This document shows, piece by piece, positions 40,366-49,222 of a stretch of 64,000 nt of DNA. This stretch comes from Yersinia aleksiciae (lineage in GTDB: Bacteria > Pseudomonadota > Gammaproteobacteria > Enterobacterales > Enterobacteriaceae), in assembly GCF_001047675.1 (NCBI RefSeq), contig NZ_CP011975.1, positions 3,936,308 through 4,000,307 on the forward strand, in the 5' to 3' direction. The notes beneath the pieces were generated by a model that was not told the DNA's origin, did not search any database, and saw only the letters and a list, made by a program, of their open reading frames with translations. Positions within the stretch are counted from its first letter, which is position 1, and each line of letters opens with the position of its first letter. The position numbers and the translations under genes are program-made.

Positions 40366-41124
40366 ATGAAAACCGTAACAGTAAAAAATCTGGTCATAGG
40401 TGAAGGTGCCCCCAAAATTATCGTGTCATTGATGGGAAAGGATCTGCCTGCGATAAGATCGGAAGCACTATATTACCAAGGGTTTGACTTTGATATTCTC
40501 GAGTGGCGTATCGACCATTTTGATGACGTGAAAAATATTGACAGTATTCTCGAGGCGGCACGCCAACTCAGAAGTATTATTCTGGATAAGCCGATTCTGT
40601 TTACCTTCCGCACCGCCAAGGAGGGGGGAGAGAAAGAGATATCGACCAAAGATTACCTTTCTTTAAATCAGACGATGATTGATAGCGGTCAGGTTGACAT
40701 GATTGACTTGGAGTTATTTACCGGTGATCAACAAGTCAGCGCGATAATAGAACATGCCCATAGCAAAGGCGTAAAAGTTATCATGTCAAATCATGATTTC
40801 CATAAGACGCCAGCCAAAGAGGAAATTGTTCAGCGTCTGCGCAAAATGCAAGATCTTGGGGCTGATATCCCCAAAATAGCACTAATGCCACAAAATAAAA
40901 GCGACGTGGTAACACTGTTAGCGGCAACATTAGAGATGTATGAAAAATATGCTGACCGTCCGATCATTACCATGTCGATGTCGACACTCGGTATTATTTC
41001 TCGTTTATCGGGTGAAGTCTTTGGTTCAGCAGCCACCTTTGGTGCGCTGAAAAAGGCGTCTGCGCCTGGGCAAATAGATATTAAAGAGTTAAGGTCAGTT
41101 TTAACCATACTGCATCAATCATAA
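40366..41124 (+). CDS. aroD: AroD, type I 3-dehydroquinate dehydratase
   Basis: 252 residues, the E. coli length, from ATG 40366 behind GGAAGGG; an earlier in-frame codon lacks a ribosome site. Type I DHQase features: [40 protein letters not shown], the catalytic His in [10 protein letters not shown] and the Schiff-base Lys in [18 protein letters not shown], then [18 protein letters not shown]. It dehydrates 3-dehydroquinate to 3-dehydroshikimate in aromatic amino acid synthesis. In this setting it can also act after YdiB in quinate breakdown. Confidence 0.95.
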   Translation: MKTVTVKNLVIGEGAPKIIVSLMGKDLPAIRSEALYYQGFDFDILEWRIDHFDDVKNIDSILEAARQLRSIILDKPILFTFRTAKEGGEKEISTKDYLSLNQTMIDSGQVDMIDLELFTGDQQVSAIIEHAHSKGVKVIMSNHDFHKTPAKEEIVQRLRKMQDLGADIPKIALMPQNKSDVVTLLAATLEMYEKYADRPIITMSMSTLGIISRLSGEVFGSAATFGALKKASAPGQIDIKELRSVLTILHQS

Positions 41125-41345
41125 GCTCGTAATGATTTAACTCTATCTATCCGTGAGTCTTGGTGGCAGTAGTATTAGTGTTTTGCATCGAAAAGATGGC
41201 GGTATAAAAATTATTATTTAAATGAATAATAGGTACTGCTATGGATTTTTTGCGGCCCCTGACTTATTTGAAATAGCTTGATGGTGATAACGTATTTCAT
41301 CTGTTTAATGGATAGGAATTAATTCGGTCATAATTAGGAGTACCT

Positions 41346-42938
41346 ATGAAACTGGAAAAGCCGAAAAGAGTGAATGGTCGGGTTCCCGTTTTATCCGCTG
41401 AGGATGCTGTCAAATATATCCCGGATGAAGCGACGCTTTGTGTATTAGGTGCAGGCGGTGGGATTCTTGAAGCGACGACATTAATCACAGCATTAGCTGA
41501 GCAATATAAAAATAGCCAGTCACCCAGAAACCTGTCGTTAATTAGTCCAACGGGGTTGGGCGATCGGGCTGAAAGAGGTATTAGTCCACTGGCGCAGGAG
41601 GGGCTGGTTAAATGGGCGCTTTGTGGTCATTGGGGGCAATCGCCGCGTATCTCTGAGTTGGCTGAACAAAATAAGATTAGTGCCTACAACTATCCGCAAG
41701 GGGTATTAACACAAGTTATCCGCGCATCAGCGGCGCATCAGCCCGGTATTTTAAGTAATATCGGTATTGGCACATTTGTTGACCCACGCCAGCAGGGGGG
41801 GAAACTCAATGAAGTGACCAAAGAAGATCTGATTAAATTGGTTGAAATTGATAATCAGGAATATCTCTTCTACAAGGCGATTGCACCAACGGTGGCTTTT
41901 ATCCGTGCCACGACTTGCGATAGTGAAGGTTATGCTTCATTTGAAGATGAAGTGATGTATCTGGATGCATTGGTGATTGCACAAGCCGTACATAACAATG
42001 GCGGTATTGTGATGATGCAAGTGCAGAAAATGGTCAAGAAAGCGACTCTTCATCCTAAATCTGTCCGTATTCCCGGCTATCTTGTGGATATTGTGGTTGT
42101 CGATCCGGCGCAAACTCAACTTTATGGCGGAGCGCCAGTTAACCGATTTATTTCCGGGGATTTTGTGCTGGATGATAGCACTAAGATGGCTATTCCGCTG
42201 AACCAACGCAAATTAGTTGCGCGCCGAGCGCTGTTTGAAATGCGTAAAGGTGCGGTCGGCAATGTGGGTGTGGGTATCGCGGACGGCATCGGGCTGGTCG
42301 CAAGGGAAGAAGGCTGTGCCGACGACTTTGTATTGACGGTGGAAACTGGCCCAATTGGCGGGATTACAACACAGGGCGTGGCTTTTGGTGCCAATGTTAA
42401 TACCCGTGCCATTCTGGATATGACCTCGCAATTTGATTTTTACCACGGCGGTGGATTAGATGTTTGCTATTTAAGCTTTGCTGAAATAGATCAGCAGGGT
42501 AACGTCGGGGTGCATAAATTTAATGGCAAAATAATGGGCACGGGTGGGTTTATTGATATCAGTGCGACTTCGAAGAAAATCATATTCTGCGGAACATTAA
42601 CCGCGGGAAGTTTGAAAACAGAGGTTAGCGAAGGGACATTAAAAATCCTTCAGGAAGGCAAGGTTAAAAAATTCATCAAAGAGATACCGGAAATTACATT
42701 CAGTGGAAAAATCGCTTTAGAACGAGGATTAGATGTTCGTTATATTACTGAGCGTGCGGTATTCACTCTGAAAGCAGATGGATTGCATCTGGTTGAAATA
42801 GCACCGGGTGTCGATCTGGAGAGAGATATTTTATCTCAAATGGATTTCACACCCATTATATCCAGTGATCTGAAATTAATGGATGAAAGAATGTTTTACG
42901 ATAACGTCATGGGATTTGTTCTGCCTGAAGACAAATAA
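41346..42938 (+). CDS. ydiF: YdiF, acetate CoA-transferase-like (class I)
   Basis: 530 residues, one fewer than E. coli YdiF. Two CoA-transferase halves fused in one chain: DEATLCVLGAGGGILEATTLITALAEQY in the N half, and VGVGIADGIGLVAREEG with TVETGPIGGITTQGVAFGANVNT holding the catalytic Glu region in the C half. It moves CoA between acetate and acyl-CoA, and so could activate or recover fatty acids inside the ydi fatty-acid module. Start follows TAGGAG; the 222-base gap from aroD suggests a separate transcript. Confidence 0.92.
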   Translation: MKLEKPKRVNGRVPVLSAEDAVKYIPDEATLCVLGAGGGILEATTLITALAEQYKNSQSPRNLSLISPTGLGDRAERGISPLAQEGLVKWALCGHWGQSPRISELAEQNKISAYNYPQGVLTQVIRASAAHQPGILSNIGIGTFVDPRQQGGKLNEVTKEDLIKLVEIDNQEYLFYKAIAPTVAFIRATTCDSEGYASFEDEVMYLDALVIAQAVHNNGGIVMMQVQKMVKKATLHPKSVRIPGYLVDIVVVDPAQTQLYGGAPVNRFISGDFVLDDSTKMAIPLNQRKLVARRALFEMRKGAVGNVGVGIADGIGLVAREEGCADDFVLTVETGPIGGITTQGVAFGANVNTRAILDMTSQFDFYHGGGLDVCYLSFAEIDQQGNVGVHKFNGKIMGTGGFIDISATSKKIIFCGTLTAGSLKTEVSEGTLKILQEGKVKKFIKEIPEITFSGKIALERGLDVRYITERAVFTLKADGLHLVEIAPGVDLERDILSQMDFTPIISSDLKLMDERMFYDNVMGFVLPEDK

Positions 42939-42956
42939 TAAAGGGGAGTGAAGAGT

Positions 42957-44108
42957 ATGGACTTTAGCTTAACTGAAGAGCAAGAGTTGTTGCTTGCCAG
43001 TATTCGGGAACTCATTACCAGCGATTTCCCTGAAGAGTACTTCAGGACATGTGATCAAACTGGAACTTATCCCAAAGAGTTTATGAAGGCGTTATCTGAT
43101 AACGGTATTTCCTTGTTGGGCGTACCTGAGGAATATAACGGTATTCCGGCTGATTATGTGACGCAAATGCTTGCCCTGATGGAAGTGTCAAAATGCGGTG
43201 CACCCGCATTTCTGATTACTAACGGGCAATGTATTCACAGTATGTTGCGGTTTGGTTCCCCAGAACAATTACAGAAAACAGCGGAGAGTACACTCGCAAC
43301 CGGTGATCCCGCTTATGCTCTGGCTCTGACAGAACCTGGCGCGGGCTCCGATAATAACAGTGCAACCACAAGTTACACCCGCAAGAATGGCAAGGTGTAC
43401 TTAAACGGCCAGAAGACCTTTATTACCGGAGCAAAAGAGTATCCTTATATGTTGGTACTGGCTCGGGATCCTGAACCGAAAGATCCGAAAAAGGCCTTTA
43501 CCCTGTGGTGGGTTGAGTCGGATCGGCCGGGTATTAAAATCAACCCACTGCATAAAATTGGCTGGCATATGCTGAGCACTTGCGAAGTCTATCTCGATAA
43601 TGTCGAAGTGGATGAGAGCGATATGGTGGGTGAGGAGGGAATGGGCTTTTTGAATGTGATGTATAACTTCGAAATGGAGCGGCTAATTAATGCGGCTCGG
43701 AGTACTGGTTTTGCTGAGTGTGCATTTGAGGATGCGGCCAAATATGCTAACCAGCGTATTCAGTTTGGTAAGCCCATTGGGCATAATCAAATGATTCAGG
43801 AAAAACTGGTATTGATGGCAATCAAAATCGAAAACATGCGCAATATGGTATTAAAAGTGGCATGGCAGGCCGATATGCATGAGTCATTAAGAACCAGTGC
43901 CGCGCTGTGTAAATTATATTGTGCCCGTACTGCCCTTGAAGTTATTGATGACGCAATACAGATTATGGGTGGGTTAGGTTATACCGATGATGCGCGTGTT
44001 TCCCGATTCTGGCGCGACGTGCGGTGTGAGCGTATTGGTGGTGGCACCGACGAAATTATGATCTATATTGCCGGTCGTCAGATCCTGAAAGATTACCAGA
44101 ATAAGTAG
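42957..44108 (+). CDS. ydiO: YdiO, acyl-CoA dehydrogenase
   Basis: 383 residues from ATG 42957 behind GGGGAG (a GTG three codons earlier is also open). Acyl-CoA dehydrogenase features: MDFSLTEEQELLLASIRELI, ALTEPGAGSDNNSATTSYTRKNGKVYLNGQKTFITGA (FAD/substrate site), FEMERLINAARSTGFAECAFEDAAKYANQRIQFGKPIGHNQMIQEKL and a C-terminal IQIMGGLGYTDDARVSRFWRDVRCERIGGGTDEIM where a catalytic Glu sits in the GGTDE segment. It probably works as crotonobetainyl- or butyryl-CoA-type dehydrogenase with the YdiQR flavoprotein. Downstream of ydiF by 18 bases. Confidence 0.92.
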   Translation: MDFSLTEEQELLLASIRELITSDFPEEYFRTCDQTGTYPKEFMKALSDNGISLLGVPEEYNGIPADYVTQMLALMEVSKCGAPAFLITNGQCIHSMLRFGSPEQLQKTAESTLATGDPAYALALTEPGAGSDNNSATTSYTRKNGKVYLNGQKTFITGAKEYPYMLVLARDPEPKDPKKAFTLWWVESDRPGIKINPLHKIGWHMLSTCEVYLDNVEVDESDMVGEEGMGFLNVMYNFEMERLINAARSTGFAECAFEDAAKYANQRIQFGKPIGHNQMIQEKLVLMAIKIENMRNMVLKVAWQADMHESLRTSAALCKLYCARTALEVIDDAIQIMGGLGYTDDARVSRFWRDVRCERIGGGTDEIMIYIAGRQILKDYQNK

Positions 44109-44118
44109 TGACCTTTGA

Positions 44119-44152
44119 CAATCCATTCACATCATTTTGTGTGAATGGATTG
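44119..44152. terminator. Perfect hairpin between convergent ydiO and ydiP
   Basis: CAATCCATTCACA (44119-44131) and TGTGAATGGATTG (44140-44152), a 13-base perfect stem with 8-base loop. No U-tract follows on either side, but the position suits a shared transcript end. Confidence 0.6.
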
Positions 44153-44187
44153 AATCTGAGGGAGAATTACTTAAGTTTGCACTAATT

Positions 44188-45087
44188 TCAGGTCACTATT
44201 TCCGACCGCTTAGCCAATTCCTCGATGTATTCCACGCTATTCAGATCGCTTTTAAACTGTTTTCGGTATTCAGAAGGGGAGCAACCAACATGGCGAATAA
44301 ACAATTTCGTGAAGTGGTCGACATTTTCGTAGCCGACGCGAAAAGAGATCTCATTTAGGCATAACTCGGTATTAGTCAACGCAAACTTCGCTTCTGTTAT
44401 CCGGCGCTTAATAACATAGTTGATTGGTGAAATGCGGTACTCTTTTGTAAATTCATGGCAGATATAACTTATGCTGGCCCGGAATTTTTTCGCTAACTGC
44501 TCTAAGGTGATTTTTTCTCGGTAATTATTATTTAAGTAGATAAGTATATCTTTTACCAATATATCTTTGATGATGTGCCCGGAGTTGGTTCGGTACGCGC
44601 TTTTGAAGTTTTCATAAAAGATGACAGTAAGCAGATAGCCAAATGCATCATAGACTGATGATGAGAGGTTATCCTTTTGCTGAGGTAATAACATGCTGAT
44701 TTCATGGATGACATCTTTATTTTTTACGGCAGAAACCACGGGGTATGAGTTGGGCTGCATAATGCGGTTTTCTTCAAGCCCGTTTATTTTGAAGCCATAA
44801 ACAGCACAGGCATAGGTCGTCGCAGGCGAAGTAATATCGGAGGCTAAGGCATGTAAGCAGCCACGTTCAATAACAATAATATCGCCAGCTTGAGCAACAT
44901 AATTTGATGAGTCAATGGTCAGCTTGACCACGCCTTTTTTTACGTAGATCAGTTCAGTTTCGGCCTCATGTATATGATGACCCGACTCCCAGTTTGGATC
45001 ATCGCTAATGACATATCGGGAGAGTTTAGGCGTTAACCCATTTTCAAAAATGGCATCTGTCTTATTGTCAAAACAGCGATGATACAT
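44188..45087 (-). CDS. ydiP: YdiP, AraC-family regulator
   Basis: 299 residues from the ATG at 45087, which has GGAGG six bases upstream; a further codon upstream is less likely. N-terminal cupin sensor (SGHHIHEAETELIYVKKGVVKLTIDSSNYVAQAGDIIVIERGCLHAL), C-terminal double HTH of AraC type (ITLEQLAKKFRASISYICHEFTKEYRISPINYVIKRRITEAKFALTNTELCLNEISFRVGYENVDHFTKLFIRHVGCSPSEYRKQF). The wording tracks E. coli YdiP. The target is probably the divergent ydiQRST-fadK genes; E. coli data are scarce. Confidence 0.9.
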   Translation of the reverse strand: MYHRCFDNKTDAIFENGLTPKLSRYVISDDPNWESGHHIHEAETELIYVKKGVVKLTIDSSNYVAQAGDIIVIERGCLHALASDITSPATTYACAVYGFKINGLEENRIMQPNSYPVVSAVKNKDVIHEISMLLPQQKDNLSSSVYDAFGYLLTVIFYENFKSAYRTNSGHIIKDILVKDILIYLNNNYREKITLEQLAKKFRASISYICHEFTKEYRISPINYVIKRRITEAKFALTNTELCLNEISFRVGYENVDHFTKLFIRHVGCSPSEYRKQFKSDLNSVEYIEELAKRSEIVT

Positions 45088-45735
45088 GGCAACCTCCACT
45101 TAGAATGTACGCTTTCCTGATCTCTGCCAATGGCCTTTCATTCTGTTCCTCATGACTTTTTACGTGAGTCGTTTCTCAAGAAAACGCATGAGGGTAATTT
45201 CGCAGACTGCAATTCGAAATCAGTCAGGTCGCGAGCCACAGATAACAATGTATACCACCAATTTAGCATGGCAAAACAAGATTGTTTGTGTGCAGTGCAA
45301 GATAATACGTTGGCAGGAAAGGCAGCCAAAACATCAGGCTATTAACGAGTTTTAGCCACTTTACTCATTATTTCATCATCTGATTTGACGGGTAAGATAC
45401 AAAATTAAAACAGGGGATTTACAATGTAAAATTAATTTTTTTCTTTTACGATTCATCAATGCTTTTTTTTTGAAAAATCAGCATCACATTTTTGATAGCC
45501 ATCACACATTTATTTTCTTGTTTGATTTTATGTACTCCTATCAGTGTTATCAATCTTTATTATTTATAAATGAGTATAAATAGAAAATAACTTATTAATA
45601 CAGTGATATGTTCGACCTGTTTTTTTTGCAAGATAGTTGGTAACTAAAACATATTATCATGTCGTTTTTTCTCCGCTGCCCTAGCAATATATCCTCATTA
45701 ACCTTGTATATCTGTTATTGCCGGTAGGAGATACC
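45088..45735. other. Divergent intergenic region ydiP-ydiQ
   Basis: About 650 bases with no convincing gene; small frames at 45130-45355 have no ribosome sites or domains. The half nearest ydiQ (45350-45710) is very A/T-rich, as expected for a regulated promoter of an anaerobic operon, but I cannot point to an FNR or CRP site with confidence. Confidence 0.4.
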
Positions 45736-46500
45736 ATGAAAATTATAACCTGCTTTAAGCTGGTGCCTGAAGAGCAAGATATTGTTGTGACCGCCGAACA
45801 CACACTCAATTTTGAGCGAGCCGATGCCAAGATAAGCCCATTTGATTTGAATGCGGTTGAAGCGGCGGTGCAACTGTCTGGCGATGATGGTCAGGTTGTG
45901 GCGCTCAGTGTGGGGGGAAAATATTTAGAAAATACCAAAGTACGCAAAGATGTTTTGTCACGCGGCCCCCATGAGCTCTATTTGGTTCAGGATGTTTCTC
46001 TGGATCGCGCTCTGCCTAAAGATACCGCTCAGGTTTTGGCGGCAGCGGCTAATAAGATTGGCTTTGACCTGATGTTGTTCGGCGAGGGTTCTGGTGATTT
46101 GTACGCCCAGCAGGTTGGGTTACTGGTCGGCGAAATGTTGCAGCTCCCCACGGTCAATGCCGTCAGTAGCATCCAGATTATGCCGGGGCGCGTTTTGATT
46201 GAGCGCACCCTGGAAGATGAAGTGGAGGTGTTGGAGTTACCACTTCCAGCGGTGCTCTGCGTCACTTCTGATATCAATGTGCCAAAAATCCCTTCCATGA
46301 AAGCCATTCTCGGTGCCGGTAAAAAACCGGTAACGCAGTGGGCATCCAGCGATATCGACTGGACGCCAACGCCATCTTATACCGAACTGACTGATATTCG
46401 TGTGCCGCCGCAAGCCGAGCGCAAACAGATCATTTTTGAAAATGACTCACCAGAAGCGATTGCTGAATTAGTCGAGCACTTGAGAAAAGTGCTGAACTAA
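45736..46500 (+). CDS. ydiQ: YdiQ, electron-transfer flavoprotein beta-like subunit (FixA family)
   Basis: 254 residues from ATG 45736 behind GTAGGAG. ETF-beta domain: MKIITCFKLVPEEQDIVV, DAKISPFDLNAVEAAVQLSG, KDVLSRGPHELYLVQD and GEGSGDLYAQQVGLLVGEMLQLPTVNAVSSI, with SMKAILGAGKKP at the end. It pairs with YdiR and binds AMP rather than FAD. It receives electrons from YdiO and hands them to YdiR/YdiS. First gene of ydiQRST-fadK. Confidence 0.93.
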   Translation: MKIITCFKLVPEEQDIVVTAEHTLNFERADAKISPFDLNAVEAAVQLSGDDGQVVALSVGGKYLENTKVRKDVLSRGPHELYLVQDVSLDRALPKDTAQVLAAAANKIGFDLMLFGEGSGDLYAQQVGLLVGEMLQLPTVNAVSSIQIMPGRVLIERTLEDEVEVLELPLPAVLCVTSDINVPKIPSMKAILGAGKKPVTQWASSDIDWTPTPSYTELTDIRVPPQAERKQIIFENDSPEAIAELVEHLRKVLN

Positions 46501-46522
46501 CCCGATACGGAGAAAAATGACG

Positions 46523-47476
46523 ATGAGTAAATTAACCAATGTATGGGTGTTCAGCGACAATCGTGATCGCTATGCCGAGTTATTGGCAGGTGCACGCCAG
46601 TGGGGAGCGAAAGTTAACGTGCTGGTTCAACGCGGTGATGCTGTTCCCGCGATTAAACCTCTCGGTGCCGATGTGCTCTATGTGTTGGAGGAGAAATCCG
46701 CGCTACAGCGGGTCGAAAACTACGCCGAAACGCTGGTTTCTCTGATAGAAAAACCGGCTGTTCAATCCTTGCCAACGACTCTGATCCTACTGCCGGCAAC
46801 CAAGCGGAGTAAAGCGCTGGCGGCCAGACTGGGGGTTTTGCTGGAGGCGGCGATTGTGAATGATGTCACTGCATTGTCCGTCAGTGATGAAGGCACCTTT
46901 GCTGAGCATCGGATGTACGGTGGGCTGGCATTTGGCAGAGAGAAAATTATGACGTCGATCGCCATCGTGACCTTGGCACCCGGTGTCGTCGAGCCGATAG
47001 CGGCCAATCCCGCTCACGACTGTCCTGTTTATCAAGCGAACTATGTTGCGCCGCGTCAGGAAATTCTGTGCAAGGAGCGCCGCACTAAATCGCTGAGCAG
47101 TGTTGATCTGAGCAAAGCCAAGCGCGTCGTGGGAGTGGGTCGTGGTTTGGTTGCTCAAGCTGACCTGAGCATGGTGCAGGATCTGGCGACTCTGCTGGGT
47201 GCGGAGGTGGGCTGTTCGCGTCCGATTGCCGAAGGTGAGCACTGGATGGAGCGTGAACGCTATATCGGGGTCTCCGGCGTGTTGTTGAAATCCGATCTCT
47301 ACTTGACGCTAGGTATTTCTGGCCAGATTCAGCATATGGTCGGCGGTAATGGTGCGAAAACGATCGTCGCCATCAATAAAGATAAAAAAGCGCCTATTTT
47401 CAAATATGCCGACTACGGCTTGGTTGGGGACATTTACAAAGTGGTTCCCGCCCTGATTGCGCAATTGACCCGTTAA
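46523..47476 (+). CDS. ydiR: YdiR, electron-transfer flavoprotein alpha-like subunit (FixB family)
   Basis: 317 residues from ATG 46523 (an ATG six bases earlier is equally possible; the chosen one gives MSKLTNVWVFSDN as in E. coli). The N half is the ETF domain; the C half is the FAD-binding ETF-alpha domain: KRVVGVGRGLVAQADLSMVQDLATLLGAEVGCSRPIAEGEHWMERERYIGVSGVLLKSDLYLTLGISGQIQHMVGGNGAKTIVAINKD. The heterodimer with YdiQ carries electrons to YdiS/YdiT. Neighbours keep the E. coli order. Confidence 0.93.
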   Translation: MSKLTNVWVFSDNRDRYAELLAGARQWGAKVNVLVQRGDAVPAIKPLGADVLYVLEEKSALQRVENYAETLVSLIEKPAVQSLPTTLILLPATKRSKALAARLGVLLEAAIVNDVTALSVSDEGTFAEHRMYGGLAFGREKIMTSIAIVTLAPGVVEPIAANPAHDCPVYQANYVAPRQEILCKERRTKSLSSVDLSKAKRVVGVGRGLVAQADLSMVQDLATLLGAEVGCSRPIAEGEHWMERERYIGVSGVLLKSDLYLTLGISGQIQHMVGGNGAKTIVAINKDKKAPIFKYADYGLVGDIYKVVPALIAQLTR

Positions 47477-47508
47477 TAACCTGAGTGACGGGCTAGGGAG
47501 TCAACACA

Positions 47509-48798
47509 ATGTCGGAAGAAAAGTTCGATGCCATCGTGGTCGGCGCTGGGGTAGCGGGTTGTATTGCGGGCTATGTCATGGCGAAAGCGGGGTTGGATGT
47601 ACTGGTGATTGAGCGAGGTAATACTGCCGGAAGTAAGAATATGACCGGAGGACGTCTCTACGCTCACAGTCTGGAGAGGATAATGCCGGGCTTTGCGCAA
47701 GAGGCACCGATTGAGCGCAAAGTCACCAAGGAAAAAATTTCGTTTCTCACGGATGAGAGTGCAGTGACGTTGGATTTCCAAAGCGAGCAACCCGATATCC
47801 CGCACAAAGCATCTTATACCGTGCTGCGTAATCGATTCGACCCTTGGTTAATGGAGAAGGCGGAGGAAGCGGGGGTGCAATTTATCCCCGGTGTGCGGGT
47901 TGATGCTTTACTGCGAGACGGCAAACGGGTCACGGGGGTGCAAGCGGGTGAAGATTCGCTGGAAGCTAACGTTGTCATTCTGGCTGATGGGGTTAATTCG
48001 TTGCTTGGTCGCTCCATTGGTATGGTACCGCCGCCATCGCCACATCACTATGCGGTCGGGGTGAAGGAGCTTATTGCCCTGTCACCGTCGCAAATCGAAG
48101 ACCGCTTTAATCTCTCTGCGGGCGAGGGGGCAGCCTGGTTGTTTGCGGGCTCACCCTCTAACGGTTTGATGGGGGGCGGGTTCCTTTACACCAATCGGGA
48201 CTCTATCTCGCTGGGATTGGTGTGCGGGTTGGCGGATATTGAGCATGCCACGAAAAGTGTTCCGCAGATGCTGGAGGATTTCAAACAGCATCCGGCGATT
48301 CGTCCGCTGATTCAAGGCGGCACGCTGCTGGAGTACTCGGCGCATATGGTTCCGGAAGGGGGGCTGGAAATGGTGCCGCCGCTGGTGAGTGATGGCGTGA
48401 TGATTGTCGGTGATGCGGCGGGGCTGTGCCTGAATCTCGGCTATACCGTGCGCGGTATGGATATGGCGATTGCTTCGGCAGAAGCGGCTGCGTTGACCGC
48501 CATTGAAGCCAAACAGCAGCAGGATTTCTCCGCCAATGGGCTGATGGGTTACAAGAAAAAGCTGGAGCAGAGCTTTGTGCTACAAGAGATGCATCACTTC
48601 CGCAAAATGCCGGCCATGATGGAAAACCCACGGATGTTTACGCAGTACCCTCGAATGATCGCTGACATTATGGCGGACATGTTCATTATCGATGGCAGCC
48701 CTAGCAAACCTGTGCGCTCAAAGATCTTCAATCGAGCCAAAAAGGTCGGGTTAATCAATCTGCTGAAGGATGGTATCAAGGGGGTAACGGCGCTATGA
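47509..48798 (+). CDS. ydiS: YdiS, FixC-type flavoprotein quinone oxidoreductase
   Basis: 429 residues. N-terminal FAD site VVGAGVAGCIAGYVMAKAGLDVLVIERGNTAGSKNMTGGRLY and a second nucleotide-binding stretch VGDAAGLCLNLGYTVRGMDMAIASAEAAA, as in ETF:quinone oxidoreductases of the FixC branch. These pass electrons from ETF to the quinone pool or, in nitrogen-fixing Rhizobia, to ferredoxin. The Fe-S cluster is provided by YdiT. ATGA overlap with ydiT. Confidence 0.93.
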   Translation: MSEEKFDAIVVGAGVAGCIAGYVMAKAGLDVLVIERGNTAGSKNMTGGRLYAHSLERIMPGFAQEAPIERKVTKEKISFLTDESAVTLDFQSEQPDIPHKASYTVLRNRFDPWLMEKAEEAGVQFIPGVRVDALLRDGKRVTGVQAGEDSLEANVVILADGVNSLLGRSIGMVPPPSPHHYAVGVKELIALSPSQIEDRFNLSAGEGAAWLFAGSPSNGLMGGGFLYTNRDSISLGLVCGLADIEHATKSVPQMLEDFKQHPAIRPLIQGGTLLEYSAHMVPEGGLEMVPPLVSDGVMIVGDAAGLCLNLGYTVRGMDMAIASAEAAALTAIEAKQQQDFSANGLMGYKKKLEQSFVLQEMHHFRKMPAMMENPRMFTQYPRMIADIMADMFIIDGSPSKPVRSKIFNRAKKVGLINLLKDGIKGVTAL

Positions 48799-49088
48799 AC
48801 AGTGAGAACAGGGTCAATGTCGATATCAAACTGGGCATCAACAAATTCCGTGTGGACGAAAGCAATCCGCACATCGTACTGGTTGATAATCCTGACCGAG
48901 AACAGTTTCGTCAGCTGATGAATGCCTGTCCAGCGGGTCTCTACAAGCAGGACAGCGACGGCAATATTCATTTTGACTATGCCGGATGCCTGGAGTGCGG
49001 CACCTGTCGGGTGCTTTGTGGCGATACTCTTCTGGAAAAGTGGGAATATCCGCAGGGTACTTTTGGTATTGAATTCCGTTTCGGTTAA
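48795..49088 (+). CDS. ydiT: YdiT, ferredoxin-like protein (FixX family)
   Basis: 97 residues. The Cys motif GCLECGTCRVLC (C-x2-C-x2-C-x3-C) with a further Cys in NACPAGLY gives a [4Fe-4S] cluster as in FixX. Starts within the last codon of ydiS, so both are translated together. It is the cluster-bearing partner of YdiS. Followed by a 134-base gap before fadK. Confidence 0.94.
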   Translation: MNSENRVNVDIKLGINKFRVDESNPHIVLVDNPDREQFRQLMNACPAGLYKQDSDGNIHFDYAGCLECGTCRVLCGDTLLEKWEYPQGTFGIEFRFG

Positions 49089-49222
49089 TGCCCGTGGGGG
49101 GCGCTTTGGCCGACGACGTATCCTCGCTATGTGGGTGGTGATACGTGCAGTGTTATTCGACTTGTCGGCCATTGACGATACAGCACACTGAACACTTGCT
49201 GTTTATAGATGAGATAAAGCGA

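Noticed and set aside
45130..45355. Two overlapping small frames upstream of ydiQ
   Set aside because: Mutually overlapping, no ribosome sites, no recognisable features.
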